Source: Bacillus piscicola (lineage in GTDB: Bacteria > Bacillota > Bacilli > Bacillales > Marinococcaceae). Taken from it: 64,000 nt of DNA. The position numbers were made by a program, and so were the translations under genes. The stretch spans positions 248,001 through 312,000 of the forward strand of contig NZ_JAJJJF010000001.1 of NCBI RefSeq assembly GCF_022458745.1. Reading direction: 5' to 3'. Below, piece by piece: positions 16,343 through 24,187 of the stretch. The notes under the pieces are model-generated. The model did not search any database and was not told the DNA's origin. It was given only the letters and a program-made list of their open reading frames with translations. The first letter of the stretch is position 1. Every line of letters starts with the position of its first letter.

Positions 16343-17814
16343 TGCTAGATGCGGATCTCGATTCCATACAAGAAGGAAGAAACCTGCTGAGCCAGGCGAA
16401 AGAAGCGCAAAAGACATTAGCAGCTATGACGCAGGAAGAAATTGATAGGATTGTCCGAAGCATAGCAGAAGCCTCGGAAAGAGAAGCGGAAAGACTAGCT
16501 GCTATGGCCGTAGAGGAAACAGGTTTTGGAAAAAAGGAAGATAAAATAGTTAAAAACCTATTTTCTGCGAGAGATGTCTACCAATCGATCAAAGACAAGA
16601 AAACGGTTGGAATCATTTCTCGGGATGAAGAAAACAAAGTATGGGAGACAGCAGAGCCAGTTGGAGTGGTAGCTGGTATTGTCCCGTCCACGAACCCGAC
16701 ATCAACTGCTATTTTTAAAGCGTTGATCGCTGTGAAGGCTCGAAATGCGATTGTCTTCAGCCCCCACCCTGGTGCCGCAACATGTACCAATGAAGCGGTA
16801 GATATTATGATGAAGGCTGCGAAACAAGCAGGTGCTCCCGACGGTCTGATTACGAGCATTACCAAACCAACACTGGAGTCCGCACAGGAGCTGATGAATC
16901 ATAAGCTCACGGATGTTATCTTGGCGACCGGCGGAACAGGAATGGTGAAAGCAGCCTACAGCACCGGGAAACCAGCTTTCGGGGTAGGTCCAGGAAACGT
17001 GCCGGTTTATATTCATGAGAGTGCCGACGCGTCCAAAGCTGTCCGCCAGATTATCCAAAGCAAGACCTTCGACTACGGTACGATCTGCGCTTCCGAGCAA
17101 GCGATCGTGGCTGACAAAGCTATTAAAAACAAAGTGAAAAAGGAACTGGAGACGCAAGGTGCTTATTTTCTAGACGACTACGAAAAGAAACGCATGGAAA
17201 GTTTGATCGTCGTTAATGGGAGATTAAATCCGCAGATTGTTGGACAATCACCACAGGCGCTCGCGGAAATGGCCGGTATTTATATTGAAGACGATGTACG
17301 TGTCTTAGTTGCCGAAGAAACAGGCGTTGGCAAGAAATATCCGTTTTCCGTCGAAAAACTGTCACCAATCTTAGCGTTCTATACCGTACAAGACTGGCAG
17401 GAAGGCAGCAGCCTTTGTAATGAACTGTTAGAGCATGGCGGTTTAGGCCATACATTAGGAATTCATGCAGATGATATGGAAGTCATTGAAAAATTCGGTA
17501 TTACACAAAAAGTCTTCCGTGTCGTCGTTAATTCAGGTACTACTTTCGGTGGTATCGGTGCAACAACCGGAGTGAAGCCGTCCATGACACTTGGCTGCGG
17601 AGCGTATGGAAACAACGTCTCTTCTGATAACATTACGACAGATCATTTAATGAATATCAAACGAATTGCTTTTGGTATCCGTGAACTCGACAATGTCAAC
17701 CAGCCAACTAGGCAACACCGTTCTTCCAGCAGCTCCACTCACACGAACAGCAGCATCTCAAGAGAAGAAGTCATGGACATCGTGAAAAACGTATTAAAAG
17801 AACTAAACCTATAA
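16342..17814 (+). CDS. BMC-associated CoA-acylating aldehyde dehydrogenase (EutE/PduP-like)
   Basis: A 490-residue aldehyde dehydrogenase of the acylating EutE/PduP group: cofactor segment GIVPSTNPTST, ATGGTGMVKAAY, and catalytic Cys in DYGTICASEQ. It would convert acetaldehyde from PhnX plus CoA and NAD+ to acetyl-CoA. After the enzyme core a Ser/Thr-rich linker (RSSSSSTHTNSS) leads to a C-terminal amphipathic helix (SREEVMDIVKNVLKEL), the pattern of an encapsulation peptide that targets cargo to a BMC. The ATG at 16342 is chosen over the in-frame GTG at 16339 because it forms a TGATG stop-start with the previous gene. Confidence 0.92.
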   Translation: MLDADLDSIQEGRNLLSQAKEAQKTLAAMTQEEIDRIVRSIAEASEREAERLAAMAVEETGFGKKEDKIVKNLFSARDVYQSIKDKKTVGIISRDEENKVWETAEPVGVVAGIVPSTNPTSTAIFKALIAVKARNAIVFSPHPGAATCTNEAVDIMMKAAKQAGAPDGLITSITKPTLESAQELMNHKLTDVILATGGTGMVKAAYSTGKPAFGVGPGNVPVYIHESADASKAVRQIIQSKTFDYGTICASEQAIVADKAIKNKVKKELETQGAYFLDDYEKKRMESLIVVNGRLNPQIVGQSPQALAEMAGIYIEDDVRVLVAEETGVGKKYPFSVEKLSPILAFYTVQDWQEGSSLCNELLEHGGLGHTLGIHADDMEVIEKFGITQKVFRVVVNSGTTFGGIGATTGVKPSMTLGCGAYGNNVSSDNITTDHLMNIKRIAFGIRELDNVNQPTRQHRSSSSSTHTNSSISREEVMDIVKNVLKELNL

Positions 17815-17848
17815 CTTATTAAGCTTTCTTAATTAAAAGTTTAGAGAA

Positions 17849-17909
17849 GTTGATTTGCCCTGCAGGCGGGCGCTTCCCGCTGGAGTCGCCGCCTTCCGTT
17901 ACAATCAAC
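17849..17909. repeat. Interspersed palindromic repeat, short copy (1 of 4)
   Basis: A 61-bp element bounded by GTTGATTT and AATCAAC, carrying CCTGCAGGCGGGCGCTTCC and GGAGTCGCCGCCTTCCGTTAC. It matches the two ends of the longer copies at 32314, 43458 and 55599, but the middle is missing. It is inserted inside the BMC operon, between the aldehyde dehydrogenase and BMC-H genes, and can fold into a long hairpin that might affect the downstream genes. Confidence 0.85.
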
Positions 17910-18014
17910 TGGAGTTCTTTAATTCACGAATGTCATATATGTATATTTTCTATATGACCTTTGCAAGTAATTATGAAACTGACTTAATTTAAAAATAATG
18001 AGGAGGCATAACAA

Positions 18015-18299
18015 ATGGCAGAAACTGGAGCATTGGGTATGATTGAGACAAAGGGACTTGTAGGATCGGTAGAAGCGGCAGACGCGATGTCAAAGGCTGC
18101 GAATGTAAAACTAATCGGGAAAGTACACTCAGGAGGCGGATTGGTAACGGTAATGGTCCGCGGAGATGTCGGTGCCGTTAAAGCGTCAGTTGATGCAGGA
18201 GCCGCTGCAGCTGAAAATGTCGGGGAGCTTATTTCCGTTCACGTTATTCCACGTCCGCACGCTGATATCGAACTTATCCTTCCGAAGCTCGAAGGATAA
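18015..18299 (+). CDS. BMC-H hexameric shell protein (EutM/PduA-like)
   Basis: A 94-residue single BMC domain close to EutM/Pdu[20 protein letters not shown] at the start, pore loop region [24 protein letters not shown] and the C-terminal [11 protein letters not shown]. It would form the hexamers that tile the compartment facets. AGGAGG lies 9 bp before the ATG. Its upstream gap contains an interspersed repeat, so a separate promoter is possible. Its sequence is very similar to the protein at 51753-52040 in the satellite operon, which suggests the two loci build the same shell. Confidence 0.95.
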   Translation: MAETGALGMIETKGLVGSVEAADAMSKAANVKLIGKVHSGGGLVTVMVRGDVGAVKASVDAGAAAAENVGELISVHVIPRPHADIELILPKLEG

Positions 18300-18310
18300 G
18301 TGTGTAAACC

Positions 18311-19123
18311 ATGAGGGTCATTACGGAATCCAAACTTAGAGCAATGGCTAAAAAAGGGATTCCTAATCCGTATATGATAAATAAGAGCGATAAGCTCACC
18401 CCCGCAGCGGCGGATTTTTTGAAAGACAGGAACATTAGAGTGGAGCACAGCAACTCGGTACATTGGCAACTACCAAATAATGAAACAGATAAAAGCGACC
18501 TGATTCCTGTTGGCGTCTCCAATCGCCACGTGCATCTGACGGAAGAGGATGCGAAAGTGTTATTTGGGGAGGACAGCTCGTTAACCGTATGGAAAGAGCT
18601 GTCCCAACCCGGCCAATTTGCAGCACAAGAAACGGTGACTCTGCTCGGTCCGAAAAACTTAATAAAAGGTGTGCGCATCCTCGGACCGGAAAGAAAAGCG
18701 ACACAAGTAGAAATTTCGGTAACGGATGGCTTTCAACTCGGGATCCATCCCCCTATCCGACTTTCCGGTTCGACCGAAGGAACACCAGGTTTAACGTTAA
18801 TCGGGCCGAAAGGGTGTGTCACGCTCGAGCAAGGCGTTATCGTGGCAAAGCGTCACGTACACCTTTCTCCCGAGGATGCGAAACGCTTTAACGTACGAGA
18901 AGGTGATACGCTGATGGTCCAGACTATGGGAGAGCGTTCCACGATATTCACCGACATTGCGGTACGGATTTCGCCAAGTTATCAACTTGATTTGCACATC
19001 GATATGGATGAAGCGAATGGAGCGGCTTTATCAACAGGTGATTATGTAAAAATCATTGGGAAAAATAATCAATTTTATTCCAGAGGAGGAGGTGAGGGAG
19101 ATGGACGTACGTTCTATCGTTGA
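18311..19123 (+). CDS. pduL: PduL-type phosphate acyltransferase
   Basis: A 270-residue protein. Residues 1-48 are a small module (VITESKLRAMAKKG, then LTPAAADFLKDRNI) also seen near the N-terminus of EutT. The rest is the PduL duplicated beta-barrel with the two zinc-binding motifs VSNRHVHLTEEDA and AKRHVHLSPEDA. PduL converts acyl-CoA plus phosphate to acyl-phosphate, recycling CoA inside the compartment. Here it would make acetyl-phosphate for ATP formation by acetate kinase. It overlaps the next gene by 23 bp, so the two are translationally linked. Confidence 0.93.
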   Translation: MRVITESKLRAMAKKGIPNPYMINKSDKLTPAAADFLKDRNIRVEHSNSVHWQLPNNETDKSDLIPVGVSNRHVHLTEEDAKVLFGEDSSLTVWKELSQPGQFAAQETVTLLGPKNLIKGVRILGPERKATQVEISVTDGFQLGIHPPIRLSGSTEGTPGLTLIGPKGCVTLEQGVIVAKRHVHLSPEDAKRFNVREGDTLMVQTMGERSTIFTDIAVRISPSYQLDLHIDMDEANGAALSTGDYVKIIGKNNQFYSRGGGEGDGRTFYR

Positions 19124-19931
19124 GTCGGTTGTTCGTGAGGTCTTACAGGAACAAGTTTCTAAAAAAAGAGTGGCAATTAAACAAGAACCAGTTGGGAAAG
19201 TGTTGTTCGTTTTTTGTGACAGTTCGGCTCACGAATCGTTTACAGATCAATTTATCGAACTTAAAAATGTGAATATTGCGTATGATATTCTTTTTCTTGA
19301 CGGAGAAACAGCCTCATGGCTTGGAAATCAGCACGTAGAAGCAAGTGGCGCCAATCGTGTCATTGCCACGGACATGAATGCGCCAGCGGCCATGGAAGTG
19401 CCAAAAGACTATGACGGAATTATTATTCCAGAAATAGATTTGGACAACGCAGCCCGTGTAGCAGCCGGAATGAAAGGGACAATAAAATCAGAAATCATTT
19501 TCTCTGCTATCCTGCTGGAGAAATTCATCCTGATTGGCGATGATAATCCAGGGATTAAGCGAGCAGACCGTCGTTGCTTGAAGACGCTCTCCCTCCCTAA
19601 GCCTTACCGAGCCTTATTTGATCAATATATCGAGACAATGCGTGATTTAGGCGTACACTTCAGACCGCCACAGGAATTTGTCTCCTTTATAAAAGAGGCC
19701 TTTCCCAGTGAAGCGGAGGATAACAGCGAAAACGAGCCGGAACAAGAAGAAGCCCGGCAGAACACAGCATTACCCATCAAGAAGAAGTTTTTAACGGCGG
19801 AGTGGATCGAAAATAACATGCCTTTTCCAAACAACAAACTAACGCTCCCAAAAGGGGTAATCGTCTCCCCGTTAGCGCAAGACATCTTAAAAGAAAATCA
19901 AGTAACGCTGCACTATACGGATAAAGGATGA
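19101..19931 (+). CDS. BMC-associated flavoprotein-like protein with encapsulation-type N-terminus
   Basis: A 276-residue protein starting at the ATG at 19101, set by AGAGGAGGTGAG. Residues 1-18 (MDVRSIVESVVREVLQEQ) form an amphipathic helix like encapsulation peptides. Residues about 30-190 look like the flavoprotein (phosphopantothenoylcysteine decarboxylase-like) fold often found in BMC loci, with VLFVFCDSSA at the first strand and VIATDMNAPAAM. An acidic linker leads to a C-terminal module (FLTAEWIENN, then LPKGVIVSPLAQDILK) that resembles the N-terminal module of the neighbouring PduL. Function in BMCs is not settled; redox or cofactor handling is a guess. Confidence 0.75.
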   Translation: MDVRSIVESVVREVLQEQVSKKRVAIKQEPVGKVLFVFCDSSAHESFTDQFIELKNVNIAYDILFLDGETASWLGNQHVEASGANRVIATDMNAPAAMEVPKDYDGIIIPEIDLDNAARVAAGMKGTIKSEIIFSAILLEKFILIGDDNPGIKRADRRCLKTLSLPKPYRALFDQYIETMRDLGVHFRPPQEFVSFIKEAFPSEAEDNSENEPEQEEARQNTALPIKKKFLTAEWIENNMPFPNNKLTLPKGVIVSPLAQDILKENQVTLHYTDKG

Positions 19932-19937
19932 CGCCAT

Positions 19938-20198
19938 ATGCTCATAGCGGAAGTGGTAGGAAGTGTATGGACAACCCAGAAGGAAAGCGGGATGGAGAAT
20001 ATAAAGCTGCTCGTTGTCCAGCCCGTTACGATGCAGAAAGAAAAGGTTGGCAACAGCCTGGTAGCGATGGATCGAATTGGTGCAGGGATCGGTGAGTTTG
20101 TCCTTATCACGCAAGGATCGCCGGCCCAAAGACTGTACAAAGAGCAGCTCCCCCCCGTGGACGCAGCTGTCACAGGTATTATCGATTCCTTTGAATAG
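19938..20198 (+). CDS. BMC-P pentameric vertex protein (EutN/CcmL-like)
   Basis: An 86-residue protein with the EutN/CcmL hallmarks: MLIAEVVGSVWTTQKE, LLVVQPV, AMDRIGAGIGEFVLITQGS and the C-terminal PPVDAAVTGIIDSF. It would form the pentamers that close the vertices of the shell. It is the last gene of the operon, 6 bp after the flavoprotein gene, and is the only vertex protein in the window. A strong terminator follows. Confidence 0.95.
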   Translation: MLIAEVVGSVWTTQKESGMENIKLLVVQPVTMQKEKVGNSLVAMDRIGAGIGEFVLITQGSPAQRLYKEQLPPVDAAVTGIIDSFE

Positions 20199-20250
20199 TT
20201 CCATACTCGAAGTAGTTTTGAAAAAAATGACTACTCTCCATACAACATAA

Positions 20251-20302
20251 AAGAAAGTCTACTGTCGCGTATCGGGACGCCGGCAGCAGGCTTTCTTTTT
20301 TT
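20251..20302 (+). terminator. Intrinsic terminator of the phosphonate-BMC operon
   Basis: A long stem (AAGAAAGTCTACTGTCG with CGGCAGCAGGCTTTCTT, using G-T pairs) is followed by a T-run. Being A-rich on the left it may also serve the convergent minus-strand gene at 20360. Confidence 0.85.
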
Positions 20303-20359
20303 GTTTATCCCGAATAAGGGCCGCCATGTAAATACTTCCTGATAGAGGATTCCTTCTCC

Positions 20360-21427
20360 TTATTCCTCTTTTGCTTCACTTTTTGAATCGTAGCTTTTAA
20401 TCCAACGATCAATGATGCGTTCTCTATTTTCAGCAGACCAATAAAAATCATTGTCACTTAATTGTTCTTTTGGATCTTTCGGATAGCTTTCATGGAGGGG
20501 TTCATCCACGTCAACTCCGGTAAGTGCGTAATAGTTTCGATTGACTCTCATTGTTTCTTCACTGATTGCCCAGTCTAGAAAAACTCTCGCTTCTTCCTTG
20601 ATGTTGTCCTTTTTCACTAATGAATTGGCTTCGAGTGTCCAGCCAGAACCTTCTTCCGGGAATATTGTTACAAGTGGCGCACCGCTGTCCTCCTGTTGGA
20701 TGCTTCTCCCATCAAATGATATACCAATGGGAAATTCCCCCTTCGCTGCTTCCACAGCGGGCTTGGAACCGGAATGGGTATACGCTCCGATGTTATCATG
20801 CAGGTTATCCAAGTATTCCCAACCCTTTTCTTCATCGTCAAACATTTGCAACATCAACGAAACCATCACAAAACCTACGCCGCTTGAAGCCGGATTGGGC
20901 ATCGAAATTAACCCTTCATACTCTGGATTGAGTAGATCTTCATACGATTTCGGGATAGGTAATCCTTTTTTCTCTAACTCGACTGTATTGACTGAAATCG
21001 TTGTCATATAACCGGTGGAACCTACCCATTTCATTGGATCGTTCTTTTGATCCGCGAACATATCCACAATCTTGTCTGCATGTTTAGGTGTATACCCTTC
21101 TATCATGCCTTCTTCATCTAGAAGAATCAAATTCTCTACGCCCATTCCAATAATGATATCTGCCTGAGGATTGTTTTTTTCTGCGAGGAGGCGAGAGGTG
21201 ATTACTCCGCTGGAATCGCGAACGGTCTCGACCTTAATTTCTGGATGGTCCTTTTCAAATAGGGAAAGATAATCCTGCAGATGGTCTGTTTCCATCGGTG
21301 TATACACGACCAGTGATCCACCAGTTTTTTCAGAGGCAGCTTTTGTGTCCTTATTCTCGCCGCTACCACCACAGCCAAATAGAAAAAGGAGACAGAGTAT
21401 ACTAATAAACCCTATAAGCTTTTTCAT
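20360..21427 (-). CDS. Orphan ABC substrate-binding lipoprotein, paralogue of the 5729 gene product
   Basis: A 355-residue binding lipoprotein with lipobox FLFGC (Cys19). It shares long identical stretches with the first copy (VRDSSG, SRLLAEK, ADQKNDPMKW, LISMPNPASSG, YTHSGSKPAV, PIGISFDGRS, FPEEGSGWTLEAN), so it probably binds a similar aminophosphonate. No ATPase or permease gene is beside it; it may use the transporter encoded at 6954-9785 with a different ligand range. It is the last gene of a minus-strand group headed by a saccharopine-dehydrogenase-like gene, with a terminator-like hairpin in between. Confidence 0.85.
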   Translation of the reverse strand: MKKLIGFISILCLLFLFGCGGSGENKDTKAASEKTGGSLVVYTPMETDHLQDYLSLFEKDHPEIKVETVRDSSGVITSRLLAEKNNPQADIIIGMGVENLILLDEEGMIEGYTPKHADKIVDMFADQKNDPMKWVGSTGYMTTISVNTVELEKKGLPIPKSYEDLLNPEYEGLISMPNPASSGVGFVMVSLMLQMFDDEEKGWEYLDNLHDNIGAYTHSGSKPAVEAAKGEFPIGISFDGRSIQQEDSGAPLVTIFPEEGSGWTLEANSLVKKDNIKEEARVFLDWAISEETMRVNRNYYALTGVDVDEPLHESYPKDPKEQLSDNDFYWSAENRERIIDRWIKSYDSKSEAKEE

Positions 21428-21500
21428 GAATAAACCCCTTTCATATTTTTTAAAATTCAGTCAATTTAACAAAAAAAGATCCCTGTTTCATTTTAGGTTA

Positions 21501-21571
21501 AAAAAAAGACGAGGACTTTTCTAAATATTTGTGTGTGACCAAATATATTTATAGAAGAAGAGTCCTCGTCT
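21501..21571 (-). terminator. Hairpin with T-run between the minus-strand oxidoreductase and binding-protein genes
   Basis: On the minus strand CAGACGAGGACT pairs with AGTCCTCGTCT across about 45 bases and is followed by eight T. It would end or attenuate transcription from the 22787 gene before the binding-protein gene. Confidence 0.7.
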
Positions 21572-21590
21572 GATTTGTATATGCAGTGGA

Positions 21591-22787
21591 TTATAAGGTA
21601 GAGACCGATGCCCCTGCTTTTTCCTCACTTAGAACAGAGACAGATTCATGAATGTACAGGTCGCGCTTTTTCAATTCTTCAAATATTGTTTGCGGGTCAA
21701 AAGCGTACTCAGGAAGCAGAATGCCTGGTTTCCCTACGTGCCCTTTTGCTATTAGGTCGGTTGCAATTGCAGCTGGTATGGCCACATTGCGAGTGTAAGC
21801 TCGTAAACCTTCCCAGCCCTCGACCGAGCCGTCTGAAGCAGGGTGGGTATGCGTCATAATATATTGATATTGAGTGCCATCTTTCCAGCCAATTACTTCT
21901 ACATGCAGGGCGTAGCCGTATAATTCTGTGTTCTGCCCCTCTTCCGATTGAGAGAGGTATTCTCCGATCGCATCCATAATTCCGAATTTCGTCCCATTCC
22001 ATTCAATTTCGTCATTGCGAACAAAGCCATACTCATAAAGAGCTTTCAACAATCGCATATTTGGCTGCGGCCATGTGCCGCGGCACTCTACTAATTGAAT
22101 TCCTTTGTCTACGAGCGCTTTCGAAAGTGTTTTTGTTTCACCATGAGGGATAATGTACTGGGTATTTTTGCCATAAGGAGCAGGTAATTCAATCTCTCTT
22201 GGGCGTGAAAAAGGAGGAACCTGTAGGTATTCGCCATTTTCAAAGACGACCCTGGTTGGTAATTCTGGTATATATTCATAGCATGTTGTTTCTGTAATTG
22301 CTTTTGAAAAGGCAAAAGGACGATAGGCACCATGACTAACCCGGACGGTGTCAACTTTATCCAGCTTATTAGCAGCATGCATAGCCATCATCTGAGTAAC
22401 ACCTGGTCCTGCACCGAACCCGGCGATAAACGTTTTATTGTTTTGTACAAAGACATCGTGATATGGATCTTCGTCCCCGAATCCGTTTAGATTCAAACCG
22501 TGGCAGCCTGCTTCGGCGATTAAAGAAGCGGTTAAGCCATTAAGGGCAATAGTGGTGCCGTCCAAAACAATATCATAGCCGCGCATTTTAGCGATAGTAT
22601 CTTCACGATCGTTGACATTCACCTTGACAAAATTCACTCTTGGATCATCCAGCCAGTTTACAACGGCTTGCCCTTGTTCTTCATTAACGTCAGCCACGGT
22701 AATCGTTTCAAAGTCCGAAAACTGTACTAAATCCAGAATGGCCTCACGTGCAATTCTTCCTGCGCCCCCCAAGCAAAATACCTTCAT
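21591..22787 (-). CDS. Saccharopine-dehydrogenase-like oxidoreductase (copy 2)
   Basis: A 398-residue paralogue of the protein at 13711-14910, with the same Rossmann start (FCLGGAGRIAREAI), the same MRGYDIVLDGTT and FGAGPGVTQMMAMHAAN segments and C-terminal GWEGLRAYTRNV. The two copies are similar along their full length. It is paired here with a second binding protein and a second DeoR regulator, which suggests an enzyme tied to uptake of a particular compound. The reaction is unknown; a dehydrogenase acting on an amino- or imino-phosphonate is one possibility. Its promoter overlaps a clear inverted repeat at 22922-22972. Confidence 0.75.
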   Translation of the reverse strand: MKVFCLGGAGRIAREAILDLVQFSDFETITVADVNEEQGQAVVNWLDDPRVNFVKVNVNDREDTIAKMRGYDIVLDGTTIALNGLTASLIAEAGCHGLNLNGFGDEDPYHDVFVQNNKTFIAGFGAGPGVTQMMAMHAANKLDKVDTVRVSHGAYRPFAFSKAITETTCYEYIPELPTRVVFENGEYLQVPPFSRPREIELPAPYGKNTQYIIPHGETKTLSKALVDKGIQLVECRGTWPQPNMRLLKALYEYGFVRNDEIEWNGTKFGIMDAIGEYLSQSEEGQNTELYGYALHVEVIGWKDGTQYQYIMTHTHPASDGSVEGWEGLRAYTRNVAIPAAIATDLIAKGHVGKPGILLPEYAFDPQTIFEELKKRDLYIHESVSVLSEEKAGASVSTL

Positions 22788-22912
22788 GTAATTATGCTCC
22801 TCCTTTTATATACCTTTATTTTTATACACTTTCACCTATTGATAAATGAAAACTTGTTCCGGCTGGCTGTTAAAGAGGCACCTCCTTTTTTAAATATTTT
22901 GAATCTAAAAAT

Positions 22913-22972
22913 AGTATAAACAAAATAACCAAAAAAATCAACACATTAAATATGATTTTTTGTGGTTATTTT
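22913..22972 (-). promoter_or_regulatory. Promoter overlapped by an inverted-repeat operator, second cassette
   Basis: On the minus strand TTGATT (22936-22941) and TATACT (22913-22918) are 17 bp apart. The inverted repeat AAAATAACCAAAAAAATC (22922-22939) / GATTTTTTGTGGTTATTTT (22954-22972) covers the -35 and spacer. Each arm contains TAACCAAAAAA or a near copy, a full match to the IolR-type 11-mer. This is the best-defined operator candidate for the DeoR proteins here. Confidence 0.65.
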
Positions 22973-23003
22973 CCAGGTGAAGTGTTGTTATTTTTTGGGA
23001 TAA

Positions 23004-23036
23004 TAAAAAAACAGCTGAACTTACAGGTATCAGCTG
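23004..23036 (-). terminator. Terminator overlapping the stop codon of the DeoR gene (copy 2)
   Basis: On the minus strand CAGCTGA and TCAGCTG form a 7-bp stem followed by seven T. The stem begins within the last codons of the gene. Confidence 0.75.
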
Positions 23037-23824
23037 CTAACATCCACAGTCATCCATTTGATATGATTGCTTTCTAAATGATCCTCCCAGTCTGAAGGTG
23101 GCAGGGCATCGGAAATGACCGTATCATATTCAGCCAGTGAGGCAATGCGATAAAATTTTTTTTTGTTTATTTTAGAGTGATCGAATAAGACAATTTTTTC
23201 TTCCGCGCAGTCCATGAATGTTTTGGAAAGGATGGCTTCATCGGCATTATAGCTTGATGCCCCATGATCTTTGGTCACTCCGTGAAGAGATATAAATGCT
23301 TTGTCTGCATGGAAGTTATGCATGAATTGTTCGGCAATCATTCCAGACACTCTTAGGTGGTCAGCGTCTACATGTCCACCAATAAAAATAAATTCGCCGT
23401 TAAACAATCCTTTTGTCTTATAGTCCACAAGGAGGGTCAGGGCAGGGAGGGAATTAGTAATGAGAGTGATATTTTTTTTGTCGAGCAAGTATGGGATCAT
23501 TTGCAAAGTAGTACTGCCTTCATCAATGATAATGATCTCGTTGTCATGGACAAGTGAGGCGGCCGTTATTCCGATCATTCTTTTTTCTTCAATATAAATA
23601 TGCTCACGCATGTAATGCGAAGGCTCGATAAGATCGTTGTCAGATTTAACCGCACCACCGTGTACTTTTTTTAATTTATTTTCATTATCTAATTGGTCTA
23701 AGTCTCGTCTAATCGTTTCCGTCGAGACACCTAGTTCCTGAGCCAGTTCATTCGCTCGTACTTGGCCATGTTCATTGATCATTCGTAAAATATATTGCTT
23801 ACGCTCCTCGCTTAACAGAGACAT
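23030..23824 (-). CDS. DeoR-family transcriptional regulator (copy 2)
   Basis: A 264-residue DeoR repressor: helix-turn-helix VRANELAQELGVSTETIRRD, linker LKKVHGGA, then the sensor domain (IIDEGSTTLQM; FDHSKINKK). It resembles the copy at 12184 in length and layout. It lies upstream of the second cassette in the same orientation but ends in its own terminator, so it is a separate unit. With copy 1 it may share or compete for the A/C-rich operator tracts. Confidence 0.87.
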   Translation of the reverse strand: MSLLSEERKQYILRMINEHGQVRANELAQELGVSTETIRRDLDQLDNENKLKKVHGGAVKSDNDLIEPSHYMREHIYIEEKRMIGITAASLVHDNEIIIIDEGSTTLQMIPYLLDKKNITLITNSLPALTLLVDYKTKGLFNGEFIFIGGHVDADHLRVSGMIAEQFMHNFHADKAFISLHGVTKDHGASSYNADEAILSKTFMDCAEEKIVLFDHSKINKKKFYRIASLAEYDTVISDALPPSDWEDHLESNHIKWMTVDVSS

Positions 23825-23938
23825 AAGAACCTCCTTGTCTTCTTTCTATCAGGCTCTGTTTTTCTTCAGTGCCATGGAAAAAGGTTTTGTTGGCTGCTTA
23901 TATAATAGCGAAAGCGAGGGAAGATAGGCAACTGTTTA

Positions 23939-24187
23939 TCACTGATACGATAGAGCAGATTGTTTACAAGTTTCTTGTTGTTTGGCCTTTTCATAGCCGC
24001 TCACGAAAGCATGATCGGCCTGTAGTTCCCCGATAGCAAAGGCAGATTCTACGACTTCATCTAAAAGACGTTGATCAATCCCATAGTCTTCTAGCTTGGC
24101 GGCAAGAAGTTGCTGTGACTCTTGGTACGCCGCCCATTTTTCCTCGAATAACACATGCTCTTTCGGAATAATAGTAAGTGTTTTCAT
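23939..24187 (-). CDS. Small hypothetical protein, 82 residues
   Basis: I do not recognise this family. The protein is helical and Gln/Glu/Ala-rich with no signal peptide or membrane segment and one cysteine near the C-terminus. The ATG at 24187 is preferred because AAGGTGG lies 11 bp before it; an upstream in-frame GTG at 24202 has its ribosome site too close. It stands alone between the DeoR gene and the 52-bp repeat array. Confidence 0.55.
   Translation of the reverse strand: MKTLTIIPKEHVLFEEKWAAYQESQQLLAAKLEDYGIDQRLLDEVVESAFAIGELQADHAFVSGYEKAKQQETCKQSALSYQ

Noticed and set aside
20199-20359. A phage or genomic island boundary next to the BMC operon
   Set aside because: No integrase, tRNA or direct repeat was seen; the gap holds only a terminator between convergent genes.
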